Assembly: GCF_007992715.1 (NCBI RefSeq)
Contig: NZ_BKAU01000005.1
Location: forward strand, 124,001 to 188,000
Length of the DNA stretch: 64,000 nucleotides
Source: Chitinophaga cymbidii
GTDB taxonomy: Bacteria > Bacteroidota > Bacteroidia > Chitinophagales > Chitinophagaceae
Direction of reading: 5' to 3'
Below, in pieces: positions 34,224 to 44,167 of the stretch. Every line of letters begins with the position of its first letter. Within the stretch, counting starts at the first letter, position 1. The translations under genes and the position numbers were made by a program. The notes beneath the pieces are model-generated. The model was not told the origin of the DNA. It did not search any database and saw nothing but the letters and a program-made list of their open reading frames with translations.

Positions 34224-37200
34224 ACACAAACCGGTACAGTTCCGCCCCCGCCAGCAGCAACGCTCCCGTGCCATAAGCCGCGGTGCTTTCCGCATTCACC
34301 TTGCCCGGCGCCGCGCCTATAGGCTGCACGAATCCGGGTTTCCCATCCGGTGAAACGGACAGTGCCAGCGCCGCCCATGCGTCCCTGGCTACCGGCCAGT
34401 ACGTTGCTTTATCCAGCAAACCGTGATTCATGCCCCATAACAGCGCATAACAAAAGAATCCCGTTCCGCTGATCTCTTTGATAGGATAGCTGTCCGGGTC
34501 CAGCAACGAGGCATGCCAGCTGCCGTCTTCCTGCTGCAGTTCCGCCAGCCTTTCAGACATCTCGCGGAAGAGCTGCACGAACCGCGCTCTGTCCGGGTGG
34601 TTCTCCGGCATGTTCTCCAGCACCCGCACCAGTCCGGCGATCACCCATCCGTTGCCTCTCGACCAGAAAACTTCCTGCCCGTTTTGCTCGCGCCGCTCAA
34701 AATACCGGCTGTCGCGGAAGAAGAGCCGTTCTTCCGGATCGTACAGGTAGTCCGTTGTTTTCCACCAGAGCTTGCTGGCGAGGTCGAGGTACTTTGGCTG
34801 TCCGGTGGCCGTGGCGAGGTAACTCAGGGCGGTGGGCCCCATGTAGAGGGCGTCGCACCAGGACCATTCCCGGTGGCGGATAGCGCCGTCTTTCCATTCC
34901 AGCGACTCGTTGTTGGGTTTGGCAAGGATACTGTCCGCCAGTGCCTGCCAGGGCGCGATCATTTCATTGTTCCTGTATTTCATGTAGAGCTGGGAATACA
35001 CCTGCCCGATACAATAATCATCCGCGAAGAACCGCTTCGGCCCCGGTTGCCATTGCAGTGCTTCGCCCGTTTTTTTAACATAGTTGATATATCCGCGGTT
35101 GCGGCTGATATCCGCGAGGGCCATCAGTCCCGTCAGCCCGGTAGCATTCACCCAGTGGTTCATCCGTTCTTTCTTTTCACCATGCTCCCATTCGGTGATC
35201 TGCCAGTCCGCCACTTTTTCCATCAGCTTCCGGATGTCTTTTTTCCGGAAAGAAACAGCATCCGCCACCGGCGGCCGGTTGGCAAGCCGCATCGTCATTT
35301 CGCCGCCTTTCATCAGTGTGGCGTAATCCAGCTGGTAGATGTTGTGCGCTTTACCATTGAGCGTCATCGAAGAAATATATGCCGCGCTGTCTGTTGCTTT
35401 TTGTGTGATGATCCTGAATATGCGGTCGTCTTTCAACCGTATCGCCACGGTGTCGAAAAGCGGGGAGCAGATGGCATATTGCCCGGATACGGGATTGACA
35501 GGATATAAGCCGATGGCCGCCATCACGTACCAGGCGGACATCTGTCCCGCATCATCATTACCGCTCAAACCGCCCGGCCCGGAAGTATATTCACTTGCCA
35601 GGATGTTCCTGACCTCGCGCTGCGTTTTCCAGGGCGCATCGGTGTAATTGTAAAGGAACGGGATCTGGTGCCCCGGCTCGTTGCCGTGCCAGTATTCCTT
35701 CATCCGGAAAACATCGTCCAGCGCCGCTTCAAATTTCATTTTACCGCCTTTCAGCCGGATGAGGTCTTCCTCCCCATGCGGCACGTACCAGGTATATTGC
35801 CGCGGTGTGCCTTCGGTGATGTAGTGCGCTCTTTTATCCGCTTCAAACGGCGTGTGCCAGTTACCGTTAGCATAGCGTCCTCTCACGAAGCCCACGCTGG
35901 TATCAAAAATGTGCCGGTAGTTGAGCGCATTGGCGGCCAGCCGGCGGTAATCCTCTTTTTTGCCCAGCGCTTTTGCCACGAGCGATAAGGCATGATCGTC
36001 ATAAGCGTATTCCAGCGTACGGGAAACCTGTTCTCTTTTGTGAAAAGCATCCATCACGCTGTCTTCCAGCGGGATGTACCCGTATTGCAGGTAGCTTTGC
36101 AACGCCCGCCGTCCTTTGCCGTCCGAATATTCCGCGGTATCGGGTGTTTCAAATGCATTGCGGCGCATTAATTTGTAGGCGGCCTGCACGTCATAATCAC
36201 GGATGCCTTTGAGGTATGCGGAAGAAATGAACGCGGTCACATGATCGCCGATCATCGCGGAGGTGTAGCTGTTCCAGCAGGGGAATATCGGCAGCCATCC
36301 GCCCTGTTGCCCTTTGATGATCATGGAACGGACGAAGTCGTTGATCAGCGCCGGGTCAATGATCTCGTAGAGGGGAAGCATGGTGCGGTAGATATCCCAC
36401 ATCGAAAAATCATCGTAATAATTTCCCTCCGTCAGTTTCGCTGTTTCATATTGTCTGGAGAAAGCGGGGTAGGTGCCGCTGACATCGCTGAACAGGCGCG
36501 GCTGCTGCATGGTGTGGTAGAATGCCGTGTAGAAAATGTTCAGCGAGCGTTGGTCGCTGGAGCTGACGGTGATTTTGCGCAGGGCTTTTTCCCATTCACC
36601 CGCGGCTTTTGCCCGTACGGCATCGAAATCCTGTCCGGGTATTTCGGCTTGCAGGTTCTTTTCCGCTTCCGCGATGCTGGTGAAGGAAGTGCCGGTGCGG
36701 ATGATCAGCTTCGTTCCTTTTTGGAGCTTCCAGCTGGCGTATGCGCCGATGCCGGGCATGCGCAGAAGGCTGTCTGCCGCGGTGGGCCGTCCGCTGGAAA
36801 AAGTGCCGGCATCATCCGGTACAATTTCCGCCTTCACCACAAAGTACCCGGCAAAGCCTGCGGGCTTGCCCCATCCCTGGTAAATGCGGTGCGCGGGATT
36901 ATATCCTTCTATCTGGTTCTTCTGCCGGTTTATTTTTATAAAGCCTTCTCCCTGGTCGCTGTTGGGCGTTACCAGCAGGTGCAGGTTGTCGTCCTTGTGC
37001 ATCGTAATGCGCATGATGCTGCTGCGGGCCAATGCCGTTACTTCCGCCAGCAACTGATATTCATTCAGCTGTACCGCGTAGTAATGCGGAGCGGACTGTT
37101 CTTCGTCGTGAGAAAAGCGGGTAGCATATTCGTTCAGCGTTACCTTCAGGGAACCTGTCATAGGCATGATGGTAAAGCTGCCGTAATCCTGCGTGCAGGA

Positions 37201-37521
37201 ACCGCTGAGCCAGTGCGTGCCCCTGAAGCCGCTGAAAAGGCTGTCCTTATACATATACGGCGGCCTGCATTTCTGTTCGGAGGTGCGTGTTTGCGGCGTC
37301 CATTGGGTCATGCCGAAAGGCACGCCCACGGCAGGAATGGTGTTGGCGTACTGTTCCGTGCCTTTGCCGTGGATGCCACTGGCGATGATGGTGCTGGCGG
37401 CGGTGCCTATCAGTGGCTGCACGTATTTTATCAGGCTGTCCGGCAGCGGCGCGGCGTCTGCTTTCGGAGCAACAGATAAGGCCAGTAAGATGATCGTCGT
37501 TATAAAATATCCTGTGCGCAT
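34198..37521 (-). CDS. GH92-GH105 fusion: alpha-mannosidase joined to unsaturated uronyl hydrolase
   Basis: 1107 residues from the ATG at 37521, which opens the signal peptide MRTGYFITTIILLALSVAPKADA; the longer open frame upstream runs into the previous gene. Residues about 25-740 form a GH92 module (MWDIYRTMLPLYEIIDPA; GGWLPIFPCWNSYTSAMIGDH; LEYAYDDHAL; GLSGNDDAGQMSAWYVMAAIG near 652). Residues about 760-1100 form a GH105 module (NHWVNATG; WSWCDALYMGP with Asp890; FWSRGNGW; SGTGFFCYALLWGMNHGLL). GH92 removes alpha-mannose using calcium and GH105 removes the 4,5-unsaturated uronic acid left by a lyase. The fusion implies that the two sugars are adjacent in the substrate. Confidence 0.92.
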   Translation of the reverse strand: MRTGYFITTIILLALSVAPKADAAPLPDSLIKYVQPLIGTAASTIIASGIHGKGTEQYANTIPAVGVPFGMTQWTPQTRTSEQKCRPPYMYKDSLFSGFRGTHWLSGSCTQDYGSFTIMPMTGSLKVTLNEYATRFSHDEEQSAPHYYAVQLNEYQLLAEVTALARSSIMRITMHKDDNLHLLVTPNSDQGEGFIKINRQKNQIEGYNPAHRIYQGWGKPAGFAGYFVVKAEIVPDDAGTFSSGRPTAADSLLRMPGIGAYASWKLQKGTKLIIRTGTSFTSIAEAEKNLQAEIPGQDFDAVRAKAAGEWEKALRKITVSSSDQRSLNIFYTAFYHTMQQPRLFSDVSGTYPAFSRQYETAKLTEGNYYDDFSMWDIYRTMLPLYEIIDPALINDFVRSMIIKGQQGGWLPIFPCWNSYTSAMIGDHVTAFISSAYLKGIRDYDVQAAYKLMRRNAFETPDTAEYSDGKGRRALQSYLQYGYIPLEDSVMDAFHKREQVSRTLEYAYDDHALSLVAKALGKKEDYRRLAANALNYRHIFDTSVGFVRGRYANGNWHTPFEADKRAHYITEGTPRQYTWYVPHGEEDLIRLKGGKMKFEAALDDVFRMKEYWHGNEPGHQIPFLYNYTDAPWKTQREVRNILASEYTSGPGGLSGNDDAGQMSAWYVMAAIGLYPVNPVSGQYAICSPLFDTVAIRLKDDRIFRIITQKATDSAAYISSMTLNGKAHNIYQLDYATLMKGGEMTMRLANRPPVADAVSFRKKDIRKLMEKVADWQITEWEHGEKKERMNHWVNATGLTGLMALADISRNRGYINYVKKTGEALQWQPGPKRFFADDYCIGQVYSQLYMKYRNNEMIAPWQALADSILAKPNNESLEWKDGAIRHREWSWCDALYMGPTALSYLATATGQPKYLDLASKLWWKTTDYLYDPEERLFFRDSRYFERREQNGQEVFWSRGNGWVIAGLVRVLENMPENHPDRARFVQLFREMSERLAELQQEDGSWHASLLDPDSYPIKEISGTGFFCYALLWGMNHGLLDKATYWPVARDAWAALALSVSPDGKPGFVQPIGAAPGKVNAESTAAYGTGALLLAGAELYRFVSTLSTPAG

Positions 37522-37532
37522 GTTTTTCTTTT

Positions 37533-39509
37533 TTATCGTGCGGAAAGTTGATGCAGATGCTGTTGAATGGCGGTGATCATGCCGGTTGTGGGGAAGCCGT
37601 TGTTGGGCCGCCGTTTGGCGGGATCGTACCATGTTTTCCATTGCGGGTTCCTGTCGCCTTCCATGCAGGTTTTATCGATGGCTTTCATTTGCTGCATGGC
37701 TTTGACCGCCAGCTGTTCCGCTTTCGCGATGTTTTGCTTTTCGCCATTTGTAAGGAAAGCCTGTTTAAGATGAGCGGCTGTTAGCAGCGTTTTTTCCAGC
37801 TCCAGCAGTTGCCAGTACATCAGTGCGGGAAGGTATACATAATCGTGGTAAAAATCGTTGCCCGCGGAAAGCCCTTTTGCTGCCGCCTTGTAGGCCGCTT
37901 CCACCAATGCATGCCGCTGCTCCGTGCCGGGGGCTTCCAGGTCGTTGTACCGCGCGGTGAAAGATCCGTGCGGCGTCGGCACTTTCGTGTCACTGAGGAA
38001 GCCGATCAGTTTTTTGATGTCGGAGAGTTTTTTTACGTAGCCTGTCCGGGAAAAGTGCGATTCGTGCAGCTTTTTCATCGATGCGATGGCGTGCGGCGAT
38101 GCCTGCTGTCCGAAGTAACGGGTGGTCCATTGCCGGTAGAATGCTTCGCCGTCGAAGTTTTCCGGATCAAAGGCCCATTCGCCGAAGGCTTCCAGGTTCA
38201 GGAGGAAGGGGCGGAACGTTTGCCCGTTTACTTTGAGATATTTATCCGCATCATAATGTTGATGCATGAAGGTCATGATGGAATCTATCAGCGGGGGGCA
38301 GGGATCGTGCACGGTATGATTGGTCCAGAATCCCGCATGCATGTAAGTGCCGAAAGGGTATCCTTTTGTGCTGGCGGGCATCCTGTCGAAGCTGCAATAG
38401 CCGTCGTCCGCCCATACCACGATAAAATCTTTCGGCGGCTGAAAGCCTTCGTTGAAAAGGTCCATACCATCGTCGTAGCAGGTACAAACCTTGAGTGCGC
38501 CCGGTTTGTAGATCGCCAGCAGGCTGTCCAGCGTGGCGAATACCTGGTTGAATATCTCCACGCGGTTTTCGCCGCAGCTGCTCACGTAAGCCCTGTCCCA
38601 TATCTGGTTGCGGGGGCGCAGCGAGTAAATGTCTGCCTTGCCCAGCGGGGTTTTCGTCAGGTAGTAGATCCATGTTTCGATCCATTTGTCCTTGTACTGC
38701 GTCCAGCAAAGCGCTTCGGTGTCGCTGATGGAGCGCATGTGATAGCCGAGGCTGAGGTCTACCTGTACTTTCATGCCTTTGAGGTGCGCGTAGTCTATCA
38801 TGCTGTCTACCAGCGGCAGGTTCACTTTATAATCGGGCCGCAGCTGGCGGTAAGGCTCGCGGGTGTAGAATTCCGGGCGGCCCAGCATATCGAACGGATG
38901 GATGGCGTTGTAGCGTATCCGGCGGAGGGAGTTGATCATTCCCTTCCAGGTGTCCATATCGTATTCGAGGTAGGGCTTACGCATGTTCGCCAGCTCGTCC
39001 ACATCGTTCTCGAAGTAGCAAACGATGGGTACCTTTTGCGCGGGCACTATCCTGTTCTGCGTTTTACGGAGATCCGCCAGCTTTTTTTTGCTGGGCGCTA
39101 TACCTGTCCAGTAATACATCGGATCGATGCCGAGCGTTGTGCGGGAATACTCGTATACGGTGTTCTGCATGCCTTCCACGGTGGTTCCCGCCAGTATGGT
39201 CAGTGCGCCGGTGGTGCGGATGATGCCGTCGCCTCCGGGCTTTTCATTTTTCAGCATTTTTGATAGCAGCTGGCTGCTGGCGGGCGTTCCCACGAGGTAG
39301 CAGATATCCGTTCCCGTTATACCCGCGGGTTCGGTTGTGATGCGCGCGGTAGCGCCGGTCACTTTTTCAATATCTTCCCGGAGGTCGGCGCAGACGGCCA
39401 GTTCCGTTGGCGTGCTGTTGGCGCCGTGATAGATCGTTACCTGGCCGTATGTGCATAACGGGGCGGCCAGCGTTAGCGCGATGCCCGTCAGAATTCTTGT
39501 AGCGGTCAT
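37533..39509 (-). CDS. GH115-like glycoside hydrolase (alpha-glucuronidase family)
   Basis: 658 residues with a signal peptide (ending LCTYGQ). The N-terminal region (ELAVCADLREDIEKVTGA; GTTVEGMQNTVYEYSRTTLGIDPMYYWTG) matches the accessory domain of GH115 and GH67-type alpha-glucuronidases, and residues about 150-480 look like a TIM barrel. The protein is shorter than typical GH115 enzymes (often above 800 residues) and appears to lack their C-terminal domain. Cleavage of glucuronic-acid side chains would fit the uronate-containing substrate inferred for this operon, but the activity could differ. Gaps to neighbours are 11 and 27 bases. Confidence 0.65.
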   Translation of the reverse strand: MTATRILTGIALTLAAPLCTYGQVTIYHGANSTPTELAVCADLREDIEKVTGATARITTEPAGITGTDICYLVGTPASSQLLSKMLKNEKPGGDGIIRTTGALTILAGTTVEGMQNTVYEYSRTTLGIDPMYYWTGIAPSKKKLADLRKTQNRIVPAQKVPIVCYFENDVDELANMRKPYLEYDMDTWKGMINSLRRIRYNAIHPFDMLGRPEFYTREPYRQLRPDYKVNLPLVDSMIDYAHLKGMKVQVDLSLGYHMRSISDTEALCWTQYKDKWIETWIYYLTKTPLGKADIYSLRPRNQIWDRAYVSSCGENRVEIFNQVFATLDSLLAIYKPGALKVCTCYDDGMDLFNEGFQPPKDFIVVWADDGYCSFDRMPASTKGYPFGTYMHAGFWTNHTVHDPCPPLIDSIMTFMHQHYDADKYLKVNGQTFRPFLLNLEAFGEWAFDPENFDGEAFYRQWTTRYFGQQASPHAIASMKKLHESHFSRTGYVKKLSDIKKLIGFLSDTKVPTPHGSFTARYNDLEAPGTEQRHALVEAAYKAAAKGLSAGNDFYHDYVYLPALMYWQLLELEKTLLTAAHLKQAFLTNGEKQNIAKAEQLAVKAMQQMKAIDKTCMEGDRNPQWKTWYDPAKRRPNNGFPTTGMITAIQQHLHQLSAR

Positions 39510-39536
39510 AGTTTACCTTAATTTAAAAGTTCATAG

Positions 39537-41108
39537 CTACCGGATGCCCACATGTTGCGCCCAGTTTTCCCAGTGCTGCTGCATGTCTTTTGCCTGCAGG
39601 GGAGAGCTGGCGGCGCGGTCGTTGCTTTCGGTGCGGTCTTTTTCCAGGTCGTACAGTTCCCAGGGGGCGTTTTTCCCGGCGGATATCAGTTTATGCTTTC
39701 CCGTTATAACGGCCCTTTCATCGTTCAGCGACCAGCATACCGGCTGATGCGGCTGTACCGTTCCTTTTGCAATGGCCGGCAACAGGTTCTCGCCTTCCAC
39801 GGGCAGCACCTCGCGCCCCTTGTATTGCGTCGGGTAGCGCGCGCCTGCCGCGGCGCAAAGCGTGGGCATAATGTCTGTTACATGCCCCATCTGTTCCATC
39901 ACCTGTCCGTACCGCTCCGGCCGTATACCCCTGGGCCAGCGCACGATCAGCGGTGTGGAGATGCCGCCTTCCAGCAGGTCTTTTTTAAATTGACGGAAGG
40001 GCGTGTTGCTGGCGTTTGCCCAGGATTGGCCGTAGCTCATGTAGGAATCCTCACCGCCGGGAGGGATGCCGTTCTTCCGGTGGTCTAAACCCTGTGGCCC
40101 GCCTTCGGCGCATCCGCCATTGTCCGCGAGAAAAATAACGATGGTGTTCTCCGCTTTGCCGGAAGCGTCGAGCTGATCAAGTATCTGCCCGATGCCCTGG
40201 TCCATGCGGTCTACCTGCGCCGCATATACGGCCATTTTGTGCGCCATTTCTTTCCGGGTCTTTGCCGGTAAGTCCGACCAGGCCGTTACGCCGGAATCCC
40301 TCGGTGAAAGCGGGGTGGCGTCGCTGATGATGCCCAGCTCCCGGAGCCTCCGGTAACGCTGGATGCGCAGGGAATCCCAGCCGCTTTCGTATTTGCCTTC
40401 ATACCGCGCGATATCTTCCGGCAGCGCATGCAGCGGCCAGTGCGGCGCGGTGTAGGCTACGTACAGGAAGAACGGTGTTGCCGCATTTTTTTGCGCCGAG
40501 AGTATTTTGCCGGCGTAAGTGGTAATGGCGTCGGTCATGTAAAATCCTTCTTTGGGAGGATAATAGCGTTGATCGTTCAGCGCCATGGTGCGGACGGTGG
40601 CGGGCGTTTTGTCTTTTGTGATGTCGAAGTAATTCACGGCGCCGCTGATCAGCCCGAAGTAGTTATCAAATCCGCGGTCTGTAGGCCAGTACGGCCGGTG
40701 TTCGCCGAGATGCCATTTGCCGGACATGGCGGTGTAGTACCCCGCTTCCTTCAATACTTCCGCCAGCGTTACGCAGCGGTCGTTGAGGTAACCCTGTTCC
40801 GGGCCAGCTGGACCAGTTTTCGGCCAGGCAAGGCCGGCCATGCCCACCTGCTGCGGGTACAGTCCCGTCAGCAGAGAGGCGCGGGTAGGGGAGCACCAGG
40901 CGTTGTTGTAGAACCGGGTAAAGCGGATGCCTTCGCGGGACAGCCGGTCGATGTTCGGCGTACGGATTTCACCGCCATAACATCCGATGTCGGAAAAGCC
41001 CATGTCGTCCGCCATGATCAGCAGGATGTTGGGCTGCTCCGCTGGTTTTTTTTCCGCGGAAACGCCGCAGGAAAGCGATACAATGGCTAGTAATGCGATC
41101 CATCTCAT
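39537..41108 (-). CDS. S1-family sulfatase (operon copy 1)
   Basis: 523 residues from the ATG at 41108 (signal MRWIALLAIVSLSCGVSA); the open frame upstream lies inside the previous gene. The formylglycine site is Cys72 in WCSPTRASLLTG; metal residues are in MADDMGFSD and FLADNGG, with GKWHLGEH. It resembles arylsulfatase-A-like enzymes. It is co-transcribed 8 bases after the next sulfatase gene upstream. The sulfate position attacked is unknown. Confidence 0.93.
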   Translation of the reverse strand: MRWIALLAIVSLSCGVSAEKKPAEQPNILLIMADDMGFSDIGCYGGEIRTPNIDRLSREGIRFTRFYNNAWCSPTRASLLTGLYPQQVGMAGLAWPKTGPAGPEQGYLNDRCVTLAEVLKEAGYYTAMSGKWHLGEHRPYWPTDRGFDNYFGLISGAVNYFDITKDKTPATVRTMALNDQRYYPPKEGFYMTDAITTYAGKILSAQKNAATPFFLYVAYTAPHWPLHALPEDIARYEGKYESGWDSLRIQRYRRLRELGIISDATPLSPRDSGVTAWSDLPAKTRKEMAHKMAVYAAQVDRMDQGIGQILDQLDASGKAENTIVIFLADNGGCAEGGPQGLDHRKNGIPPGGEDSYMSYGQSWANASNTPFRQFKKDLLEGGISTPLIVRWPRGIRPERYGQVMEQMGHVTDIMPTLCAAAGARYPTQYKGREVLPVEGENLLPAIAKGTVQPHQPVCWSLNDERAVITGKHKLISAGKNAPWELYDLEKDRTESNDRAASSPLQAKDMQQHWENWAQHVGIR

Positions 41109-41116
41109 GTTATCTG

Positions 41117-42640
41117 TCAATGTTGAATGGTTAATTGTTTGATGCTGTCGAGCGAATGCCTTAACGCTTTTGCGCGCCCCGGCATTTGCAGGCAGTGGTT
41201 CTGCATTTCGGAGGGATCTGTGCGCATGTTGTACAATTGTCCCTGCGGCCCGCCCGGCTGCGGCTTTTCGGTAACAGGTGTGCTGAATCCGCCGGAGCCG
41301 AGACCTTCCACCCATTTCCAGTCCCCGTTGCGGATGCCGAACATTCCCTGGGAAGAAGCATGTACAATGATCTGCGGGATCGTGGCGGAATCCGGCCTGC
41401 CCAGCATGGCGGGCAGTATGCTGTAGCTGTCCACCGCGGCGGGCACCCGCGCGGGGCCGCCGGTCAGCTCGGAGCAGGTAGCCACGAGGTTGGTCAGCGA
41501 AGTGGTGATATGGCTGGTGCTGCCGGCCTGTATCTGTTCCGGCCACCGCATGATAAGGGGTACGCGGTGCCCGCCGTCCCAGATATCGGCTTTCATGCCA
41601 CGGTAGATGCCCGCGGAACGATGCCCGTACAGTTCCGTCATGGACGGCCGCCAGTAAGGGCCGTTGTCGCTGCTGAAAATAACGATGGTATTGTCGCCCA
41701 GCCCGCTTTGTTCAATGGCTGCGAGCACTTTGCCCACCATCGCGTCCGTCATGGCTACATAATCGCCGTAGCCGCCCGCGCGGGAAGCTCCCTGGTATTC
41801 GGGCGCGGCCAGCCAGGGGGTATGGGGGGCAGGCATGGCGAAGTAAAGGAAGAAGGGTTTTCCGGTATTTTTTTGTTGTTCGATGTAAGTAACGGCCTGC
41901 TGCGTCAGGTGCGGCAGCACCTGTGAAAAATCAAATCCCGGCGCCATTCTTCCCGCGCGCCAGAACGCGCCTGTCGCGTAATCCGGCGCATCTTTGCCGC
42001 GTACTGCATTGCCTTCCGTGTGAAGGTCGGGTATCGCCGTCAGGGAATCATTGCGCAGATAGCAATACGGCGGCATGTCCAGCGACGCGGGCAGGATGTA
42101 CGAGTAGTCGAAACCGTGTGTATTGGGACCGTCATCCACGGGCCGGGAAAAATCGATGTCTTCCGGATCGGGTTCCGGCAACAGCAGGGTTTGTTCGTGG
42201 CCTTTTTTGATGGCCCAGTTCAGGCCGAGGTGCCACTTCCCGATGGCGGCAGTGGTGTACCCGCGCTGTTGCAGCAGGCTGGCCGCGGTGAGCTGCCCCC
42301 TTTCGATGAGCGAGCCGCCGTAACCGCGCAGCACGCCCTGTTTCAGGCGGGAGCGCCAGCAGTATACGCCCGTGAGTATGCCGTAACGCGAAGGAGTGCA
42401 TACGGAAGACGACGAATGCGCATCCATGAACCGTATGCCTTCCGCCGCCAGCTTGTCGATGTGCGGCGTGCGGATAGCGGATGCAGGATTATAGGAAGAT
42501 ACATCGCCATAGCCGAGGTCGTCCGCCAGTATGTACACAATGTTGGGATGCGCGGGCGCCGGCTTCGGTTGATGGCAGGCCGTCAGCAAGCCCATGCATA
42601 AGGCGGAGGCCGTCAGTATTTCAGGAATCGGATTTTTCAT
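41117..42640 (-). CDS. S1-family sulfatase lipoprotein (operon copy 2)
   Basis: 507 residues from the ATG at 42640, which gives a lipobox signal (ASALCMGLLTAC, Cys22); an ATG four codons upstream is possible. The formylglycine site is Cys81 in VCTPSRYGILTG; metal residues are in LADDLGYGD and SSDNGPYWRPS, with GKWHLGLN. Surface anchoring as a lipoprotein would place it early in degradation. It overlaps the upstream sulfatase gene by 20 bases, so translation is probably coupled. Confidence 0.92.
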   Translation of the reverse strand: MKNPIPEILTASALCMGLLTACHQPKPAPAHPNIVYILADDLGYGDVSSYNPASAIRTPHIDKLAAEGIRFMDAHSSSSVCTPSRYGILTGVYCWRSRLKQGVLRGYGGSLIERGQLTAASLLQQRGYTTAAIGKWHLGLNWAIKKGHEQTLLLPEPDPEDIDFSRPVDDGPNTHGFDYSYILPASLDMPPYCYLRNDSLTAIPDLHTEGNAVRGKDAPDYATGAFWRAGRMAPGFDFSQVLPHLTQQAVTYIEQQKNTGKPFFLYFAMPAPHTPWLAAPEYQGASRAGGYGDYVAMTDAMVGKVLAAIEQSGLGDNTIVIFSSDNGPYWRPSMTELYGHRSAGIYRGMKADIWDGGHRVPLIMRWPEQIQAGSTSHITTSLTNLVATCSELTGGPARVPAAVDSYSILPAMLGRPDSATIPQIIVHASSQGMFGIRNGDWKWVEGLGSGGFSTPVTEKPQPGGPQGQLYNMRTDPSEMQNHCLQMPGRAKALRHSLDSIKQLTIQH

Positions 42641-44144
42641 CGAGCGTTGCATAATTGTTCATGAATTGCTGGTAGGCATCTTCGGGAAAGCGGAGGAGGT
42701 CGCCGGTTTCGCGCATGTGCTTTCTTATTTCACTGATGAGCTGTTCCGTTAGTGCGCGGTACGCGGGTTGCTTCACAAGATTTTCTTTTTCCTGCGGATC
42801 TTTTTCCACGTTATACAGCTCGAGGTAGATCTCATCGCGGAACGTGTCCATGATGAGCTTGTGCGGGCCGCTTACCACGCAGCGCTGATTGCTGCCGTAG
42901 GCGGCATTGCCGTCGTATTGTATGAACACCTTGTTCCGGCTGAACTTACCGCCTTTTGCCAGCGGTAATAGCGACAGGCCGTCTGTTTCGCCGGCGTTAT
43001 GGATGCCGAGGTAATCTATGAGGGTAGGCCATACGTCTATCAGGCTCACCGGCTGCGAGGTTTCCCGGATGGCGGGGCGGAAGCTGCGCGGGAATTTGAT
43101 GATCAGTGGAACACGCGCAGATTCTTCGTACATGCACATCTTCATCCAGAGCGAATGACTGCCTAACATTTCACCATGGTCCGCTGTAAAAATGATCAGC
43201 GCATCGTCATACATGCCTTTATCTTTCAGCGCCTGTATGATCTTGCCGGTTTCATCGTCCAGCAGGCTCACAAGGCCCATGTAGCGCGGCCACACATCTT
43301 CCCATTGCTCCCTTGAATAGCGGGAGCCGATAAAGCCGGCAAGGCCGTACAGCTGCAGGGGTGACTGCCCCTCGTACCATTGCCCCACGTTGGCGGGAAT
43401 GCGGATGTCCTGCCTGCGCACCTTGTCGTAATAAGGCGCGGGAATGTGAAAGGGAGGGTGCGGGGACATGAACATCGTGGCGAGCATCAAAGGCTGTTTC
43501 CCTTTATGCCCGCGGATGATGGCGGCGGACCGCTCCCCGAAATAATCATCCGGGAAATAGCGCAGCCCTTCCTTGTATAACTTGTGCACCGGCACGGTGT
43601 AACGTTTGGTATGGGTGAACGCCCCGGATACCAGTTCCGGTGCGAAGTCCGTGAACTCCCTGCCCCCGGGCTTCTTAACACCCTGCGGCACGAGCCATTG
43701 CTGGTAAGTTTTCTGCGTGATCCACCGCACGTGCACCGATGTGTCCTTTTCAATATCCGGCTGCGTGAAGAAGTGCTGCTTGCCCACATGCCAGGCATCC
43801 CAGTGTGCGGCCATGGTTTCATACAGGTTGCGGGTACCCTGTTTTACATTCCGGTACGCTTCATCCTGCTTTACCCATCCGTTGATGAGGCTGCCGTTAT
43901 TACTGGGATATTTTCCAGTGAAGAAAGCGCCGCGGGCAGGCACGCATATCGGGCTGGCGGTGTAGGTGCGGTTGAATGCAACACCGTCTTTTTTCAGCGC
44001 GTTGATATGCGGCGTGTATGGCCCTATCGCATCATAACGAAGCTGGTCCGCCATGATGATGATAACCGGAATTTCCTTTTGCTGCGCGTGTAAACACTGA
44101 AAGGCGGACAATTGCAGCAGGGAAATGATGATGATTCGTTTCAT
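42621..44144 (-). CDS. S1-family sulfatase (operon copy 3)
   Basis: 507 residues from the ATG at 44144 (signal MKRIIIISLLQLSAFQCLHA). The active-site Cys67 is in the less common variant CVPAR. The metal site reads IIMADQLRYD, with Gln where the other operon copies have a second Asp, and FTADHGEML in place of the SDNG form. These traits indicate a different S1 subfamily from its neighbours. It probably removes sulfate at another position. The C-terminus contains MRETGDLLRFPEDAYQQ. Confidence 0.92.
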   Translation of the reverse strand: MKRIIIISLLQLSAFQCLHAQQKEIPVIIIMADQLRYDAIGPYTPHINALKKDGVAFNRTYTASPICVPARGAFFTGKYPSNNGSLINGWVKQDEAYRNVKQGTRNLYETMAAHWDAWHVGKQHFFTQPDIEKDTSVHVRWITQKTYQQWLVPQGVKKPGGREFTDFAPELVSGAFTHTKRYTVPVHKLYKEGLRYFPDDYFGERSAAIIRGHKGKQPLMLATMFMSPHPPFHIPAPYYDKVRRQDIRIPANVGQWYEGQSPLQLYGLAGFIGSRYSREQWEDVWPRYMGLVSLLDDETGKIIQALKDKGMYDDALIIFTADHGEMLGSHSLWMKMCMYEESARVPLIIKFPRSFRPAIRETSQPVSLIDVWPTLIDYLGIHNAGETDGLSLLPLAKGGKFSRNKVFIQYDGNAAYGSNQRCVVSGPHKLIMDTFRDEIYLELYNVEKDPQEKENLVKQPAYRALTEQLISEIRKHMRETGDLLRFPEDAYQQFMNNYATLDEKSDS

Positions 44145-44167
44145 GTAATGTCTGTTCAAAAGCGTGA

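Noticed and set aside
37809..39263. A 484-codon plus-strand frame under the GH115-like gene
   Set aside because: Antisense shadow. The minus-strand protein has a signal peptide and family motifs, while the plus frame has none.
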